A stretch of 64,000 nt of DNA, from positions 670,164 to 734,163 of the forward strand of contig NZ_OBEA01000002.1 of the NCBI RefSeq assembly GCF_900215355.1, given 5' to 3'. Positions 1 through 8,097 of this stretch are shown here, piece by piece (positions within the stretch are counted from its first letter, which is position 1; every line of letters starts with the position of its first letter). The notes below the pieces were generated by a model. That model had not been told where the DNA came from and ran no database searches. It was given only the letters and a program-made list of their open reading frames with translations. The translations under genes were made by a program, and so were the position numbers. The stretch comes from Pseudooceanicola antarcticus. GTDB taxonomy: Bacteria > Pseudomonadota > Alphaproteobacteria > Rhodobacterales > Rhodobacteraceae.

Positions 1-170
1 ACTGGTGGCTGGTCCTGCTGGGCCTGTCGTTCGTGCTGGTCACGCTCTTCGCGCCGAAAGGCATCGGCGGGCTCTTCGATCTGGTCACGGCACGGGTGGT
101 GCCTGACCGGCACGGCGCCGACTACGGGCCCGACAAGGGATCGCTGCGCGAAGAGGAGGGCCGCAAATGA
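1..170 (+). CDS. urtC: Urea ABC transporter permease UrtC, C-terminal fragment
   Basis: The gene is cut by the left window edge; only the last 55 codons are present, in the frame starting at base 3. They encode a final membrane helix (WWLVLLGLSFVLVTLF), then APKGIGGLFDLV, which is typical of LivM/UrtC permease C-termini, and a short polar tail ending in GRK. UrtC is one of two inner-membrane permeases of the urea importer. Its TGA overlaps the urtD ATG (ATGA), so translation is probably coupled. The urea assignment rests on the UrtD and UrtE types that follow, because the fragment alone could be any branched-chain amino-acid type permease. Confidence 0.8.
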   Translation, partial: WWLVLLGLSFVLVTLFAPKGIGGLFDLVTARVVPDRHGADYGPDKGSLREEEGRK

Positions 171-907
171 GCGCGCTTCTGGAAGTCGCCGGCATCTCGG
201 TCACCTTCGACGGCTACAAGGCCATCCGCAATCTCAGCTTCGAGATCGGCGAATGCGAGCTGCGCGCCATCATCGGGCCGAACGGGGCGGGCAAGACCAC
301 CTTCATGGATATCGTCACCGGCAAGACCAAGCCCGACGAGGGCCGGGTCATCTGGGGCGAGATGTCCCGCAACCTGCTGAAGATGAACGAGGCGCGCATC
401 GCCCAGGCAGGCCTTGGCCGCAAGTTCCAGCGCCCCACGGTCTTCGAGGACCAGTCGGTCTTCGACAACCTGCTGATGGCCCTGAAGAACCCGCGCAGCG
501 CCTTCGCCTGCCTCTTCTACCGCCCCACGGGCGCCGACCGCGACCGGGTCGAGGAACTGGCCGCGGAGGTGGGTCTGAAGGAAGAGCTGCAGCGCACCTC
601 AGGAGAGCTTAGCCATGGCCAGAAGCAATGGCTCGAGATCGGCATGCTGCTGGCGCAGGAGCCGCGCCTGATGCTGGTCGATGAACCGGCCGCCGGCATG
701 ACCCTGGCCGAACGCGAACATACCACCGACCTTCTGGTCAACCTGGCCAAGACCCGCGCCGTGGTGGTGGTGGAGCATGACATGGAATTCGTGCGCCGCC
801 TGAACTGCCGGGTGACGGTGCTGCACGAGGGCTCGGTCCTGGCCGAAGGCTCGCTTGACCATGTCACCCGCGACCCGCGGGTCATCGAAGTCTACCTGGG
901 GCGCTGA
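167..907 (+). CDS. urtD: Urea ABC transporter ATP-binding protein UrtD
   Basis: A 246-residue ABC ATPase of the LivG/UrtD class that would power urea uptake at the cytoplasmic face of the inner membrane. Walker A GPNGAGKTT is at residues 37-45, the signature LSHGQ at 148-152, Walker B LMLVDEP at 168-174, and the switch-loop VVVEHD near 203. LSHGQ instead of LSGGQ, and the TGKTKPDEG loop after Walker A, are characteristic of UrtD. The start overlaps urtC by ATGA and urtE follows after two bases, so the three genes form one operon. Length matches the family. Confidence 0.95.
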   Translation: MSALLEVAGISVTFDGYKAIRNLSFEIGECELRAIIGPNGAGKTTFMDIVTGKTKPDEGRVIWGEMSRNLLKMNEARIAQAGLGRKFQRPTVFEDQSVFDNLLMALKNPRSAFACLFYRPTGADRDRVEELAAEVGLKEELQRTSGELSHGQKQWLEIGMLLAQEPRLMLVDEPAAGMTLAEREHTTDLLVNLAKTRAVVVVEHDMEFVRRLNCRVTVLHEGSVLAEGSLDHVTRDPRVIEVYLGR

Positions 908-909
908 TC

Positions 910-1605
910 ATGCTGGATGTGAAAGACCTTACCCTGCACTACGGGCAAAGCCAGATCCTGAACGGGATCGACCTGCAGGCGGCCCAGGGGCAGGTGACCT
1001 GCATCATGGGCACCAATGGCGTGGGCAAGACCTCGCTGCTGAAGGCGATCTCGGGCACCCATGTGCGCTCGGGCGGCGCGGTGGCGCTGGATGGCGAGGA
1101 CCTGGGCAAGCTGCCGGCGCATATGCTGGCCCGCAAGGGCATCGGCTACGTGCCGCAGGGGCGGATGATCTTCCCGCTGCTGACTGTGGAAGAGAACATG
1201 GAGACCGCCTTCGCCTGCCTGCCGCGCTCCGAGCACTACATCCCCGACGAGATCTACGAGCTCTTCCCGATCCTGAAGGAGTTCCTGCATCGTCGCGGCG
1301 GTGACCTCTCGGGCGGCCAGCAGCAACAGCTGGCCATCGCAAGGGCGATGATCACCAAGCCGAAGCTGCTGCTGCTCGACGAGCCGACGGAGGGCATCCA
1401 GCCCAACATCATCCAGCAGATCGGCAGGGTCATCGAATACCTGCGCGACCGGGGCGACATGGCCGTGGTCCTGGTCGAGCAGTATTTCGAGTTCGCCTAC
1501 GGGCTGGCCGACAAGTTCTACGTCATGCGCCGCGGCGCCGTGACGGCCTCGGGCACCAAGGACGAGCTGACCAAGGATGAGCTGATGGCCGAGGTCTCGG
1601 TCTAG
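910..1605 (+). CDS. urtE: Urea ABC transporter ATP-binding protein UrtE
   Basis: A 231-residue ABC ATPase of the LivF/UrtE class, the second nucleotide-binding subunit of the urea importer. Walker A GTNGVGKTS is at 34-42, LSGGQ at 133-137 and Walker B LLLLDEP at 153-159. The segment PTEGIQPNIIQQIG is typical of UrtE and separates it from LivF. It is the last gene of the visible urt operon. A dispersed inverted-repeat element begins about 40 bases after the stop and probably terminates transcription. Urease genes are not in the window. Confidence 0.95.
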   Translation: MLDVKDLTLHYGQSQILNGIDLQAAQGQVTCIMGTNGVGKTSLLKAISGTHVRSGGAVALDGEDLGKLPAHMLARKGIGYVPQGRMIFPLLTVEENMETAFACLPRSEHYIPDEIYELFPILKEFLHRRGGDLSGGQQQQLAIARAMITKPKLLLLDEPTEGIQPNIIQQIGRVIEYLRDRGDMAVVLVEQYFEFAYGLADKFYVMRRGAVTASGTKDELTKDELMAEVSV

Positions 1606-1647
1606 GCGGCGCCCCGTTCATCGGGAGACGTTCAAATGACGCCGGGA

Positions 1648-1838
1648 GAGGGGGCTCTGCCCCCCATCCGCTGCGCGGATTTCCCCCCGGAGTATTTCAG
1701 GCCTGGTGATGGAGCAGGTTGCGCCCCGGAAGGCGGCCTCCTTTTGCAGCAGGAGCGTGGCACGCCCTCCATGGCGAAAGTAGGTCGCCCGGATGGCTCC
1801 ACCCACCTGCATCACCAGGCTGGAAATACTCCCGCCGG
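1648..1838. repeat. Dispersed paired element, copy A (left and right ends)
   Basis: The element fills the convergent urtE/dtd gap. The left end has G-rich hairpins (GGGGGCTCTGCCCCC and ATCCGCTGCGCGGAT) followed by CCGGAGTATTTCAGGCCTGGTGATG, ending at 1711. The right end, 1810-1838, is inverted: CATCACCAGGCTGGAAATAC followed by TCCCGCCGG. About 100 bases lie between the ends, and this interior aligns in inverted orientation with that of the copy at 40.4-40.6 kb; an 18-base block at 1750-1767 is identical. The layout is MITE- or REPIN-like, and the position suggests a bidirectional terminator. Confidence 0.7.
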
Positions 1839-1861
1839 AGGCGTCCGGGGCCGCCACAGGC

Positions 1862-2299
1862 TCAGGCCTCGATCCAGATGGTGATCGGCCCGTCATTGGT
1901 CAGGCTGACCTGCATGTCGGCGGCGAAGCGGCCGGTTTCCACGGCGATGCCCTCGCCAGCCAGGGCCTCGGCGAAGAGCTCGTAGAGGCGGCGACCCTCT
2001 TCGGGCGGCGCGGCGCTGGAGAAGCCCGGACGATTGCCGCGCGAGGTATCGGCGGCCAGGGTGAACTGGCTGACCACGAGGGCCGAGCCCCCGACGTCGC
2101 GGATCGAGCGGTTCATCTTGCCCGCCTCGTCCTCGAAGATGCGCAGCTTGGCCACCCGCGCAGCCAGCTTGCGGGCGTTCTCTTCCCCGTCTCCCTGCAT
2201 GGCGCAGACCAGGATCATCAGACCGTGGCCGCATTGACCGATCTGCTGTCCCTCGACCTCGACCCTGGCGCCGGTGACCCTTTGCAGCAATGCCCGCAT
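1862..2299 (-). CDS. dtd: D-aminoacyl-tRNA deacylase
   Basis: A 145-residue cytoplasmic proofreading enzyme that hydrolyses D-amino acids from mischarged tRNA. Family motifs are clear: [15 protein letters not shown] at the N-terminus, SQFTL at 77-81 and NDGPIT at 135-140, which carries the cross-subunit Gly-Pro pair of the active site. I chose ATG 2299 because AAGGA lies just upstream and the family begins with MRALLQRV; the reading frame extends further upstream without homology. Length is normal. It converges on urtE across a dispersed repeat. Confidence 0.95.
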   Translation of the reverse strand: MRALLQRVTGARVEVEGQQIGQCGHGLMILVCAMQGDGEENARKLAARVAKLRIFEDEAGKMNRSIRDVGGSALVVSQFTLAADTSRGNRPGFSSAAPPEEGRRLYELFAEALAGEGIAVETGRFAADMQVSLTNDGPITIWIEA

Positions 2300-2417
2300 G
2301 ATGTGTCCTTTCCGTTTTCCCCGGAATAGCGGATCGCGCGGGACGGCGCGAGAGGGGCAGTCAAGGTGCCGGTAAGCTCTGGGCCCCAGTCTGGAGGCCG
2401 CAAGAGGAGGAACGACC

Positions 2418-2810
2418 ATGCCACATGCCGATCAGGACTGGAGCCTTCTGGACGAGCTTGAACTGGCGCGCTCTGCGCTCGATCGCTGGCAGAGCCTGCA
2501 CCTGGAGATGGCGCTGCGCCTGCGCCGCGGCCAGCGCAGCGGGCTGAAGCTGCTGCCACGCGAGGACGAGAGCCAATGCCGCATGGGGCGCTGCCTGGCC
2601 GAGCTGCGCAGACGCCATCCGGGAGATCCCTGGGTCGCCGAGCTTTGCCAGTTGCACGAGGATTTCCACGCCTTCGCCCATGCCACGCAGCGGATGATCG
2701 CGGCCGGAGAGGCCGAGGCGGCGCTCGCTGCCCTGACCGGGCTGGAATTCGAGGGCCGTCGCGGCGCGCTGACCGAGCGTATCTGCGCCCTGATCGCCCG
2801 CGCCGCCTAG
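2418..2810 (+). CDS. Stand-alone CZB-like (chemoreceptor zinc-binding) domain protein
   Basis: A 130-residue, probably soluble helical protein. CRMGRCL (Cys54, Gly57) and LHEDFH (His80, His84) match the Cys-x-x-Gly and HxxxH parts of the CZB zinc-binding motif. The first histidine, usually placed at the start of helix 1, is not obvious; His28 (SLHLE) is the nearest candidate and lies late. CZB domains sense zinc or hypochlorite in chemoreceptors and cyclases, but no signalling domain is attached here. RBS AGAGGAGG precedes the ATG. The last three bases overlap the convergent DUF2927 gene. Confidence 0.55.
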   Translation: MPHADQDWSLLDELELARSALDRWQSLHLEMALRLRRGQRSGLKLLPREDESQCRMGRCLAELRRRHPGDPWVAELCQLHEDFHAFAHATQRMIAAGEAEAALAALTGLEFEGRRGALTERICALIARAA

Positions 2811-3862
2811 CGGCTTTCCGAGACCCGCAGCTCCTCCGCGCCGGTATCGGAGGCGAGGGGCCCCGGACGGCGTTCCGCCGCCAGCACGGGGATCAGCGGG
2901 CGGGCTTCCTCGAGCGACATGCCGGAGCGCAGGCGGGCGTCGTAGAGCATCGAGAGCATCATCTCGTCCTGCTCGGTCAGCAGCGCGAACTCTTCGTCGT
3001 CGTTGAAGACCGAGGGGCGCGCCTCGGGGCTGTCGTTGCGCAGGCCCAGGCCCTGGGCGATCTCTTCGTGGAAACAGGCCTCGCGCATTCGCGGCGGCAG
3101 CTCCGCGCGCACCAGGGCGATGGCAGAGCCATAGCGCACGCCGCCGCGCTCGTCGGCGAAGCCCATGACTAGGCAGGGCACGTCGCGCGGCAGGTTGCGC
3201 AGCGTGGCCAGGGTCACCGCAGAGATATTGGGCACCAGCCGCGACACGATGGAGAGCATCTCGGGGCGGTCGGTCTCGGCCATCACCAGCAGGTGGAAAT
3301 TGGCGCTCTCGCCGCTGAAGCTCACCGGATGGCCGGTGGTCCGCGCGAGACGGCGCAGGAGCGGGCGCAGGGTGGCGCGGTCGCTGGCGCGCTGCGCCTC
3401 GCCGACGCTGTCGCCGAAGACCGGCTTCACCCGCACCGGGCGCTCCCACCTGAGAAGCTTGCCGGGGGCCTCGGTGCCGTCGGCCAGCCGGGCGCGGCTG
3501 CGCTCGTCGAAGAAGGCGATGCGCGCGAAGTTGCGGGCCAGGTCCTCGGCGGTGAAGCCGGCATCCGGCCCGCCGCCGTCACGGCGCATCAGGTCACGGG
3601 CCAGCGCCTCCGAGAGCTGGGTCTCGTAGTAGGCTTCCAGGGCCTGGCTGGCGGCGCGGCTGGGGGCAGGCACTGCCGCCGCGCTGCGCTGCACCGGGCG
3701 CAGGCTTTCGCGTGGCGGCCCGGAGGGCTCGAGCCCGAGGCTGCAGGCAGAGAGGAGCAGGGGCATCAGCGGCAGCAGCAGGGCACGGGACAGCCGCCCC
3801 TGCGGCCCCCGCGCGCGGCCTCTGCCGCCTTGATCCGCCCGTCCCGGCGTCACCTTGGTCAT
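2807..3862 (-). CDS. DUF2927 family lipoprotein
   Basis: A 351-residue predicted lipoprotein. An arginine-rich N-terminus leads to the hydrophobic stretch LLLPLMPLLLSAC with lipobox Cys40. The C-terminal half carries FHEEIAQGLGL, the HEExxQ signature of DUF2927, which resembles a zinc-metallopeptidase helix, followed by SVFNDDEEFALLTEQD. The function of the family is not known; a cell-envelope peptidase-like role is an inference. I chose ATG 3862 because it places a signal sequence at the start; the open frame continues upstream without a plausible start. Confidence 0.8.
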   Translation of the reverse strand: MTKVTPGRADQGGRGRARGPQGRLSRALLLPLMPLLLSACSLGLEPSGPPRESLRPVQRSAAAVPAPSRAASQALEAYYETQLSEALARDLMRRDGGGPDAGFTAEDLARNFARIAFFDERSRARLADGTEAPGKLLRWERPVRVKPVFGDSVGEAQRASDRATLRPLLRRLARTTGHPVSFSGESANFHLLVMAETDRPEMLSIVSRLVPNISAVTLATLRNLPRDVPCLVMGFADERGGVRYGSAIALVRAELPPRMREACFHEEIAQGLGLRNDSPEARPSVFNDDEEFALLTEQDEMMLSMLYDARLRSGMSLEEARPLIPVLAAERRPGPLASDTGAEELRVSESR

Positions 3863-4129
3863 GATCGCTGGTCCCCACCACTGCGATTGCTGAGGTCTTC
3901 CCTTACGACAGGCGGGCCCGGCGGGAAAGCGCCCCACCCGGCGCGAGGGGCGGGATTTGGGCGGTCTTCTGCCGGTTTTGACCGATCCGGGGCGCATATG
4001 CCCGCCCGTGGCGGTTGACGAGGCGTCATGAGGAGACTTGCCCGACCGAGGGCGGGCACGTCGGGTCGGGGGCGGCGGCACGCCGATCAAGCTTCGCTGG
4101 GCACCCCATCGGGGCGGCGCGGCCGGGGC

Positions 4130-5500
4130 TCAGCCGCGACCGGGACCCTTGCGGGGCGGTTTGCCACCCTTGGGGCCGGGCTTGCCGGGGCCGTTTCGAT
4201 TGGGGCCGCCACGGTTGGGGCCACCGTGCCCCGAGCCACCGTGACCCGAGCCACCGCGATCGGGACCGCCGCGATTGGCTCCGGCCCGGCCTGCGCCGTC
4301 GCCACGGCCCCTAGGCGCATCGCTAGAGGCGGCGCCGAAGCCGCGGCCCTTGCCCTCGGCGGTCTTGCCGCCGGAGGTGCGGCTGCCGAAGGTCTTGCCG
4401 GTGAAGCCCTTGCTGCCCGGAGTCTTCCCGCCCGCTGTCTTGTCGCCGCCGGCACCTCTGCCGACCGCCTTGCCACGGGAGTCCTTGTCACGGGACTCCT
4501 TGCTTCGGGGGCCCTTGCCGCGGGGCGCCTCGCCCATGTCCTCGGCCTCGAGGATGCGGCGGCTGCCCTTGCCCGGTTTGCCCTGAGCAGACCTGTCCTG
4601 ACCGGGCTTGCCCGCGCCGGGTCGGTCCTGGCCGGGACGGCCAGGCCCCGCGGTGCCGACGATCTTGCGGGCCGGGCGGCCCTTGCGGGTGACGTAGCGG
4701 ACGGGGGCCTCTTCCTCGGGGGGCTCGATGCCCAGCTGGTCGCGCAGGACCTTGGGGCGGATCTCTTCGACCGCGCCGGAGGCCAGCTTGCCCAACAGGA
4801 AGGGGCCGTAGCTGATGCGGATCAGGCGGTTCACGGTCAGCCCGACGCTTTCCATGGCACGGCGGATCTCGCGGTTCTTGCCTTCGCGCAGGCCGACGGT
4901 CAGCCAGGCATTGGCGCCCTGCTGGCGGTCGAGGCTGACGGCCATGGGCTGGAAGTGCTCTCCGTCCAGCACCACGCCTTCGCGCAGCGGCGCGAGGCTG
5001 GCGTCGGTGGGGTTGCCCTTCACCCGCACGCGGTACTTGCGCACCCAGCCGGTCTCGGGCAGCTCCAGCTTGCGTTTCAGCTCGCCGTCGTTGGTCAGCA
5101 GCAGCAGGCCTTCGGAATTGAGGTCGAGCCGCCCGACGGTGATCACCCGCGGCAGATCCTCGGGCAGGGCGTCGAAGATCGTCTCGCGGCCCTGTTCGTC
5201 CTTGGCGGTGGTCACCAGCCCCGTGGGCTTGTGGTACATCCAGACCCGCGTGCGTTCGGGCGCGGCCAGGGGCTTGTCATCGACGGTGATCACGTCGGCG
5301 GCGGTGACGTTCAGCGCCGGGCTGTCGATGGTCTTGCCGTTCACGGTGACCCGCCCTTCGGAGATCATCCTCTCGGCCTCGCGGCGGCTGGCGACACCGG
5401 CGCGGGCCAGCACCTTGGCAATCCGGTCCCCGGAGGGGGTGGCGGAGGGCGTGTCACTGCGCGGGGGCGTGGCGGGGCGTTTGGGGTTTTTCGGGCTCAT
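4130..5500 (-). CDS. rluB: 23S rRNA pseudouridine synthase (RluB/RsuA family) with long Gly/Lys/Arg tail
   Basis: A 456-residue RNA-modifying enzyme that converts uridine to pseudouridine, probably in 23S rRNA. An S4 RNA-binding domain (residues about 25-75, RIAKVLARAGVASRREAE) is followed by the catalytic domain with GRLDLNSEGLL and nucleophile Asp126, then the family motif GKNREIRR. From about residue 285 the protein becomes a low-complexity tail rich in Gly, Lys and Arg, with GHGGSGHGG and RGGPNRGG repeats. This is common in alphaproteobacterial RluB and probably binds RNA. The tail makes it longer than the E. coli protein. Confidence 0.9.
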   Translation of the reverse strand: MSPKNPKRPATPPRSDTPSATPSGDRIAKVLARAGVASRREAERMISEGRVTVNGKTIDSPALNVTAADVITVDDKPLAAPERTRVWMYHKPTGLVTTAKDEQGRETIFDALPEDLPRVITVGRLDLNSEGLLLLTNDGELKRKLELPETGWVRKYRVRVKGNPTDASLAPLREGVVLDGEHFQPMAVSLDRQQGANAWLTVGLREGKNREIRRAMESVGLTVNRLIRISYGPFLLGKLASGAVEEIRPKVLRDQLGIEPPEEEAPVRYVTRKGRPARKIVGTAGPGRPGQDRPGAGKPGQDRSAQGKPGKGSRRILEAEDMGEAPRGKGPRSKESRDKDSRGKAVGRGAGGDKTAGGKTPGSKGFTGKTFGSRTSGGKTAEGKGRGFGAASSDAPRGRGDGAGRAGANRGGPDRGGSGHGGSGHGGPNRGGPNRNGPGKPGPKGGKPPRKGPGRG

Positions 5501-5562
5501 GGCCCGGCTCTAGCGCAGGTTGCGCGCTTGCGAAAGCGCTTCTGTGCGGGCAGAGAAGGCTG

Positions 5563-6048
5563 ATGAGCAAGAAACACCCGCAATTTACCTCTCATATGGA
5601 GGCGGCCCTGGCCGAAGCCCGCGCCGCCGCCGCGCGGGGCGAGGTGCCGGTGGGGGCGGTCCTGGTGGCCCCCGATGGCCGGGTGGTGGCCCGCGCGGGC
5701 AACCGCACCCGAGAGCTGTCGGACCCCACGGCCCATGCCGAGGTGCTGGTGATCCGGGAGGCCTGTGCGCAGGCGGGGTCGGAGCGGCTGCCGGGCCACG
5801 TGCTTTACGTCACGCTCGAGCCCTGTCCCTTCTGCGCCGCCGTGATCTCGGCCGCGCGGATCGCCCGGCTGGTCTATGGCGCGGCGGACCCGAAGTCGGG
5901 GGGCGTGGCGCAGGGGCCGAGGATCTTCGCCCAGCCCCAGGCCCATCACGTGCCCGAGGTACTGGACGGGATCGCGGCGCGTGAGGCGGAAGAGCTGCTG
6001 AAGGGGTTCTTCGCGGCGAAGAGGGGAGGGGGCGCTGCCCCCTCTTGA
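5563..6048 (+). CDS. tadA: tRNA adenosine(34) deaminase TadA
   Basis: A 161-residue zinc deaminase that makes inosine at the wobble position of tRNA-Arg. Zinc and catalytic motifs are HAE (58-60) and PCPFC (87-91, Cys88 and Cys91). The start is ATG 5563, divergent from rluB. The last residues, GGGAAPS, are encoded by the first hairpin of a dispersed repeat that overlaps the stop codon, so the C-terminus appears to have been remodelled by the element. The catalytic core is intact. Confidence 0.93.
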   Translation: MSKKHPQFTSHMEAALAEARAAAARGEVPVGAVLVAPDGRVVARAGNRTRELSDPTAHAEVLVIREACAQAGSERLPGHVLYVTLEPCPFCAAVISAARIARLVYGAADPKSGGVAQGPRIFAQPQAHHVPEVLDGIAAREAEELLKGFFAAKRGGGAAPS

Positions 6049-6096
6049 GCCCGTGCGGGCTCAATTCACCCCCGGAGTATTTTCAGCCTGGTGATG
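6027..6096 (+). repeat. Dispersed element, copy B (left end only)
   Basis: Hairpin AGGGGGCGCTGCCCCCT (6027-6043) lies inside the end of tadA. Hairpin GAGCCCGTGCGGGCTC (6047-6062) overlaps the stop codon, and CCCGGAGTATTTTCAGCCTG with GTGATG (6071-6096) follows. The order matches the left ends at 40.43 kb and, inverted, 29.4 kb. No right end follows before prs. The hairpins probably terminate tadA transcription. Confidence 0.65.
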
Positions 6097-6185
6097 CAAT
6101 CAGGGGCTGCGGCGGCGGTGGTGCCTTCGGGCCCGGCGCCGTGCGCTGCGTTAACCGGAGGCGTGTCGGTGTTTCGCACCGATGC

Positions 6186-6218
6186 GATACCGACAGGATA
6201 CCGACGTGATACCGATGT
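6186..6218. repeat. Three 11-bp tandem GATACCGA units
   Basis: GATACCGA occurs at 6186, 6197 and 6208, exactly 11 bases apart (units GATACCGACAG, GATACCGACGT, GATACCGATGT). The spacing is close to one helical turn, which would put the units on one face of the DNA. A CACCGATGC sequence precedes the array. No gene starts here. Confidence 0.7.
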
Positions 6219-6305
6219 TGCGTTCGGTGGCGATTCGCCCTTGTTAACAAGGGCGATCCGGGCGCGTTCCGCAGCCGGGGCGCCAGAGCCCCGCACGCCC
6301 AGGTA

Positions 6306-6325
6306 GGGCGGGGTTAACCCCGCCC
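6306..6325. terminator. Perfect 20-bp palindrome, possible prs/tadA terminator
   Basis: GGGCGGGG-TTAA-CCCCGCCC is self-complementary. It lies 33 bases beyond the prs stop (minus strand) and beyond tadA (plus strand). There is no T-run on either side, so a bidirectional terminator is only a suggestion. Confidence 0.4.
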
Positions 6326-6357
6326 CCAGGCTCAGGCCCTGAGGGTGGCCCCGCGGC

Positions 6358-7374
6358 TCAGCCGCGGAAGAAGCCTTCGTAGATCGGCTCCAGCGTGCCC
6401 TGCTCGAAGAGCGAGGAGACCGAGGTGCCGTTCCAGATGTTGAGGATCGCCTGGGCGAACATCGGGGCGGTCGGCAGCACGCGGATCTTCTGGCAATTGG
6501 CAACGGGTTCGGTGGCGGCGATGGAGTCGGTGATCACCAGGTTCTCCATCACCGAGTTGGTGATCCGCTCGACCGCGGGGCCCGAGAGCACGCCGTGCGA
6601 GATATAGGCATGCACTTCCTTGGCGCCGAAATCGAGCAGCAGCTCGGCCGCCTTGCAGAGCGTGCCGGCGGTGTCGCACATGTCGTCGACGATGACGCAG
6701 ATCTTGTCCTTCACGTCGCCGATGACCGTCATCTCGGCCACTTCGCCCGGCTTCTCGCGGCGCTTGTCGACGATGGACAGCGGGGCGTTGATGCGCTTGG
6801 CCAGCTCGCGGGCACGGGCCACGCCGCCGACGTCCGGCGAGACGACCATGATCTCGTCCAGGCGATCCTTGAATTTCTCTTTGATATCAAGGGCAAAGAT
6901 CGGGCTGGCATAGAGGTTGTCGACCGGGATGTCGAAGAAGCCCTGGATCTGCGCGGCGTGCAGATCCATCGTCAGCACGCGCTCGACACCGGCTTCGACC
7001 AGCATGTTGGCAACCAGCTTGGCGCTGATCGGGGTCCGGGCCTTGGTGCGGCGGTCCTGGCGGGCATAGCCGAAGTAGGGGATCACGGCGGTGATGCGGC
7101 TGGCCGAGGAACGGCGCAGCGCGTCGGTCATGATCAGCAGTTCCATCAGGTTGTCGTTGGCGGGGTTCGAGGTCGACTGGATCACGAACATGTCTTCGCC
7201 GCGGACGTTCTCGAAGACCTCGACGAAGATCTCGCCGTCATTGAAGCGCTCGACCCGCGCGTCGACCAGGCCGACATTCATGCCGCGGTGCATCGACATG
7301 CGGCGGGCGATGGATGTCGCCAGCGGCATGTTCGAATTGCCCGCGATCAGCTTGGGTTCGATAATGTTCGGCAT
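6358..7374 (-). CDS. prs: Ribose-phosphate pyrophosphokinase
   Basis: A 338-residue cytoplasmic enzyme making PRPP from ribose 5-phosphate and ATP for nucleotide, histidine and tryptophan synthesis. Class I motifs are present: FNDGEIFVE near the N-terminus, [25 protein letters not shown] and the PRPP loop [14 protein letters not shown] 7374 gives the normal [13 protein letters not shown] start; the open frame upstream (to 8079) is a shadow of the gene on the other strand. It is slightly longer than the 315-residue enterobacterial enzyme, as is usual in alphaproteobacteria. Confidence 0.96.
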   Translation of the reverse strand: MPNIIEPKLIAGNSNMPLATSIARRMSMHRGMNVGLVDARVERFNDGEIFVEVFENVRGEDMFVIQSTSNPANDNLMELLIMTDALRRSSASRITAVIPYFGYARQDRRTKARTPISAKLVANMLVEAGVERVLTMDLHAAQIQGFFDIPVDNLYASPIFALDIKEKFKDRLDEIMVVSPDVGGVARARELAKRINAPLSIVDKRREKPGEVAEMTVIGDVKDKICVIVDDMCDTAGTLCKAAELLLDFGAKEVHAYISHGVLSGPAVERITNSVMENLVITDSIAATEPVANCQKIRVLPTAPMFAQAILNIWNGTSVSSLFEQGTLEPIYEGFFRG

Positions 7375-7494
7375 TGGGTGTCTCCGGGAGGCAGCGGCCC
7401 GCAGCGGGCTCGGAATGACAGATTCGTGACGTTGATCACGCCTTAGCACCCCGCTAACGTCTTGCCAAACGGCACAACTCCGAGGAGAGAGCAC

Positions 7495-8097
7495 TTGGCC
7501 CCCCATATCGACTATTATTTCACGCCTGTATCTCCCTGGACCTACCTGGCCGGCGACGGGCTGGAGCAGATCGCCGCCCGCACCGGGGCAAGCATCGCCT
7601 ACAAGCCGGTGGATCTGATGAAGGTTTTCGCGCAGACCGGGGGCACGGCCCTGGGTGAGCGGCCCCCGGCGCGGGTCGAGTACCGCATGCAGGAGCTGAA
7701 GCGCGCGCGGAAGAAGCTGGGCATGGACCTGGTGCTGCAGCCCGCCTATTTCCCGACCAACCCCGCGCCCGCGAGCTACGCGGTGATCGCGGCCGAGAAG
7801 GCCGGGGGCGGCGACACGGGCAAGCTGGTGCAACTGCTGCTGCGCGCCTGCTGGGCCGAAGAGAAGAACATCGCCGAGGACGAGGTGATCCGCGAGGCGC
7901 TGGACCAGGCGGGCTTCGATCCGGGGCTGGCCGACAGCGGCTTGCTGACCGGCGCCGAGACCTTCGTGGCCAATACGGAGGAGGCTGTGGCGAACGGGGT
8001 CTTCGGCTCTCCCTTCTATATCGTCGACGGGACGGAACGCTTCTGGGGGCAGGACAGGCTGGCCGACCTTGAAGCCCATCTCACGGGCCGGCTCTGA
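7495..8097 (+). CDS. 2-hydroxychromene-2-carboxylate isomerase / DsbA-like thioredoxin-fold protein
   Basis: About 200 residues of the kappa-GST/HCCA isomerase family. SPWTYL near residue 13 matches the catalytic-serine region of this family, where DsbA has a CxxC. The C-terminal [11 protein letters not shown] followed by FWGQDRL is the usual glutathione-binding end. I place the start at TTG 7495 because GAGGAGAG lies upstream at good spacing; TTG 7462 is an alternative. The family isomerises naphthalene-pathway intermediates, but no such pathway is nearby, so the substrate is unknown. The TGA overlaps the next ATG by one base. Confidence 0.8.
   Translation: MAPHIDYYFTPVSPWTYLAGDGLEQIAARTGASIAYKPVDLMKVFAQTGGTALGERPPARVEYRMQELKRARKKLGMDLVLQPAYFPTNPAPASYAVIAAEKAGGGDTGKLVQLLLRACWAEEKNIAEDEVIREALDQAGFDPGLADSGLLTGAETFVANTEEAVANGVFGSPFYIVDGTERFWGQDRLADLEAHLTGRL

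Larger units (their letters stand above)
6049..6357. other. Convergent tadA/prs intergenic region
   Basis: About 310 bases without a gene between two converging 3' ends. It holds the rest of repeat copy B, a hairpin TCGGTG-TTTCG-CACCGA (6166-6182), three 11-base-spaced GATACCGA units (6186-6215) and a perfect 20-base palindrome (6306-6325). A 71-codon open frame at 6091-6306 runs through these structures and shows no protein-like features. Confidence 0.6.

Noticed and set aside
4028..5563. Long plus-strand open frame of 511 codons
   Set aside because: It is antisense to rluB, is rich in low-complexity Ala/Gly and reflects GC-rich third-position bias. RluB itself has clear motifs.
6186..6218. 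GATACCGA array as plasmid iterons or an origin
   Set aside because: There are only three short units, with no rep gene or DnaA-box cluster nearby.
6358..8079. Upstream extension of the prs reading frame to 573 codons
   Set aside because: The sequence before MPNIIEPKL is antisense to the isomerase gene. ATG 7374 gives a normal Prs.
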